The notes under the pieces were generated by a model. The model searched no databases and was not told the origin of the DNA. It saw only the letters and a list, made by a program, of their open reading frames with translations. A stretch of 22,852 nt of DNA from a virus. Below, piece after piece: positions 21,028 to 22,852 of this stretch. Every line of letters starts with the position of its first letter. Position 1 is the first letter of the stretch. A program made the translations under genes and the position numbers. The stretch spans positions 1 through 22,852 of IMG/VR virus record IMGVR_UViG_3300025141_000815, one strand, 5' to 3'.

Positions 21028-21910
21028 TAACTTTGACTTTGCAATGTTGCCTGCTGATGCAACCTCAACCACCTTAGAAGAAGTGGGTATTTTAGAATCT
21101 ACTATTGAAACTATCGATTATGCAATGACTTCTTGGATCAAAGAAGATCTCAAGTTAACTACGCACACAAATGAAGGCTTTAAGGAGGTCCCAGTTTTGT
21201 GGCAAGCTCCCGAAAGAGCATTTCAGATTAAAAATGAAAAAGACTTAAGAGATGATGCCGGCGCTTTAAAACTCCCATTAATTAGCATTGAACGCTCTAG
21301 TATTACGAAAGATCCCGCAAGAAAAGGAGGCTTCCAAGCGAATTATTTTTCAAAGGATAAAAACGGCCGCACTGGCCGTATCGTAATTGCTAAAAAGATA
21401 GTTCAAGACAAAACTAGAAATTTTGCCGTCGCTTCCGGCACAAGAACTAACACAGGAGGCACCGAACAGCGCTATTACCCGAGAAAAAATAAAAAAGTAG
21501 TAATTCGTTCTCTATCTATTCCGATTCCTGTATACGTTAATATTGATTATAAGATTATCCTCAAATCTGAATATCAACAACAGATGAATGATATGATAGC
21601 GCCATTTATTGCACGAACCGGACAAATTAATGCTTTTGTTATGAAAAGAAATGGGCACTTATATGAAGCTTTTATTGATCAAAACTTTGCTCACAACAAC
21701 AACGTTAATAATTTAGCTGAGGATGTGCGTATGTTTTCTGCCGAGATTACAATAAAGGTTTTAGGATATCTCATTGGCGAAGGCAAAAGCGACGATCGCC
21801 CAATTGTAAGAATAGACGAAAACACAGTAGAAATCTCGTTTCCCCAGGAACGAACTGCTCTCCCAGGCTCCGAAAACATATTTGGAGATATTTGGGACGG
21901 TAATCTATGA
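21017..21910 (+). CDS. gp15: Tail terminator / sheath stabiliser (gp15-like)
   Basis: A 297-residue protein. I use ATG 21017 (MLPDNFDFAMLP), overlapping gp14 by 11 bases, rather than an upstream non-ATG start deep inside gp14. It resembles T4 gp15 in order and spacing of motifs: FKEVPVLWQAPERAFQIKN (gp15: FIRVPITYASKEHFMMK), LKLPLISIERSSI, PIPVYVNIDYKIILKSEY with MNDMIAPFIARTGQI, and a C-terminal ITIKVLGYLIGEG. Its likely role is to cap the finished tail tube and sheath and bind the neck. The length is close to T4 gp15 (272 aa). It ends the connector unit. Confidence 0.8.
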   Translation: MLPDNFDFAMLPADATSTTLEEVGILESTIETIDYAMTSWIKEDLKLTTHTNEGFKEVPVLWQAPERAFQIKNEKDLRDDAGALKLPLISIERSSITKDPARKGGFQANYFSKDKNGRTGRIVIAKKIVQDKTRNFAVASGTRTNTGGTEQRYYPRKNKKVVIRSLSIPIPVYVNIDYKIILKSEYQQQMNDMIAPFIARTGQINAFVMKRNGHLYEAFIDQNFAHNNNVNNLAEDVRMFSAEITIKVLGYLIGEGKSDDRPIVRIDENTVEISFPQERTALPGSENIFGDIWDGNL

Positions 21911-21917
21911 CCTGATG

Positions 21918-21978
21918 ACGGCTCAAAAAATTAGTTCCTGAAGAGAACCCCTATTTTTCTTTATAGTTCAGGAGCCGT
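21918..21978 (+). terminator. Long bulged hairpin after the tail terminator gene
   Basis: ACGGCT (21918-21923) pairs with AGCCGT (21973-21978) and CCTGAA (21937-21942) pairs with TTCAGG (21967-21972). The 3' arm is therefore continuous, while the 5' arm is split by a 13-base bulge (21924-21936). The loop is 24 bases. AAAAAT in the bulge (21926-21931) could pair with ATTTTT in the loop (21953-21958), giving a more compact fold. Only three T residues follow, so it is not a standard terminator. It could be a processing site, a degenerate terminator or a regulatory structure before the sheath gene. Confidence 0.45.
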
Positions 21979-21992
21979 TTGGTATTAGGAAT

Positions 21993-22001
21993 ACTATTTA
22001 T
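21993..22001 (+). promoter_or_regulatory. Candidate late promoter motif ACTATTTAT for the tail sheath gene
   Basis: It lies 15 bases after the bulged hairpin and 62 bases before ATG 22055. It matches the ACTAYTTAY consensus and continues TTTATG. Confidence 0.58.
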
Positions 22002-22054
22002 TTTATGATTGCAGTAGCGCATATTCTACATTTTATACGAGGGAAAAAAACAGT

Positions 22055-22852
22055 ATGTCAGTAAAGAATTTTAAATTTGTATCTCCCGGAGTGTTTATTA
22101 ACGAAATAGACAACTCCTTTATTCCGCAAAGCCCAGGCGAGATTGGTCCTGTTGTAATTGGACGTTCCTCACGAGGCTTGGCGATGCAGCCAATAAAAGT
22201 TGAATCTTTTGCTGAATTCGTCGAAGCCTTCGGCGATGTTGTTCCTGGTGCTGGCGGCGGCGATATTTCTCGCGACGGCAACAATCAATCTCCAATGTAT
22301 GGAACATATGCCGCAAAAGCTTTTTTGAATGCTAACGTAGCCCCTCTTACTTATATTCGTCTCCTGGGACAACAGGAAACTGGCGCCAGTAGCGATGGCA
22401 TTGCTGGTTGGCAGACAGCCAAAACAGCGGCCCCCGCAACATCTCAAGATCCCGGCAATGGAGGCTCCTATGGCTTGTGGCTGTTCCCAAGTCAGTCAAC
22501 CAGTGTGACTCTCGGTACCGGAATGCTCGGTGCTGTATGGTACCTCAATCATTCTGCATCTATTCGTTTAAGTGGAACCGTTCACATGGGCTCAGTCACA
22601 ACCGCTTCGGTGGGCACAGTTATCGGCACCGACTCAGATAAATTATTTACGGTCCTTATTTCAAGCGAGCTACAAGGTACCCAAAAATTTAAATTTGGAT
22701 TTGACGACGATTCTGAAAAATTCGTTCGCAAACGTTTTAATACAAATCCTCAACTGTGTTCGTCCCCGGGAAGCTTTTATACGACTGCTTCTTCGACAAA
22801 TTATTGGCTTGGAGAGACTTTTGAGCAGGCACTCCGCGATTCTGGGAGCTTG
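22055..22852 (+). CDS. gp18: Tail sheath protein (gp18-like), N-terminal part
   Basis: An open frame from ATG 22055 to the right edge gives 266 residues with no stop. The N-terminus, KFVSPGVFINEIDNS followed by VVIGRSSRG and VESFAEFVEAFGDV, is the hallmark start of contractile tail sheath proteins, in which the first strands hook onto neighbouring subunits. It continues with YAAKAFLNANVAPLTYIRLL, also typical. The middle, from about residue 110, is Ser/Gly/Thr-rich and belongs to the variable surface-exposed domain. T4 gp18 has 659 residues, so more than half is probably missing here. ACGAGGG lies upstream of the ATG. The identification is firm even though the gene is cut. Confidence 0.93.
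   Translation, partial: MSVKNFKFVSPGVFINEIDNSFIPQSPGEIGPVVIGRSSRGLAMQPIKVESFAEFVEAFGDVVPGAGGGDISRDGNNQSPMYGTYAAKAFLNANVAPLTYIRLLGQQETGASSDGIAGWQTAKTAAPATSQDPGNGGSYGLWLFPSQSTSVTLGTGMLGAVWYLNHSASIRLSGTVHMGSVTTASVGTVIGTDSDKLFTVLISSELQGTQKFKFGFDDDSEKFVRKRFNTNPQLCSSPGSFYTTASSTNYWLGETFEQALRDSGSL

Overview
The window is a stretch of a tailed-phage genome, a contractile-tail myovirus of the T4 superfamily. The evidence is a set of T4-type morphogenesis genes, all on the + strand: large terminase (gp17), portal (gp20), prohead protease (gp21), scaffold (gp22), major capsid protein (gp23), neck proteins (gp13, gp14), tail terminator (gp15) and the start of the tail sheath (gp18). The gene order, the longer proteins, the Ser/Gly-rich fibre-like proteins and a phage copy of ribosomal protein bS21 fit the divergent marine T4-like phages better than enteric T-evens. 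The host cannot be named from the sequence. There are no bacterial genes, integrase, insertion sequence, CRISPR array or convincing tRNA.

Region 1 (1-9900) is one tightly packed, mostly overlapping gene block: the end of an acidic protein, a 98-residue protein, gp17, gp20, two unrecognised proteins (277 and 179 aa), two membrane-type proteins (226 and 105 aa), a 36-codon minigene, an Ala/Gly/Lys-rich protein, the gp21 protease, a large low-complexity protein (585 aa), a 138-residue protein and bS21. Several of the unrecognised proteins carry, near their N-termini, a Leu/Ile/Val-x-Glu followed by Gly or Ala. This resembles the site cut by T4-type gp21, so they are candidate capsid-internal (core or cargo) proteins.

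Region 2 (9903-14927) is a cassette of five Ser/Thr/Gly-rich proteins. At least four are appendage-like, and they end in related domains with an IDG ... W/F-I pattern. The cassette separates gp21 from gp22-gp23, which are adjacent in T4, so these proteins may be capsid-borne fibres or decorations.

Region 3 (14953-18071) is gp22 plus gp23, closed by a strong terminator. Region 4 (18088-19175) has two small genes: a conserved virion-like protein behind a structured leader, and a histone-H1-like basic protein. Region 5 (19233-21910) is the gp13-gp14-gp15 connector set. Region 6 starts the tail sheath, which runs off the window.

A short motif, ACTAYTTAY, stands 27 to 124 bases upstream of the first gene of eight units, often directly after a terminator with a TTCG loop. 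It is the best candidate for this phage's late promoter and divides the window into transcription units. The major capsid gene has no copy of its own and appears to be transcribed with the scaffold gene.
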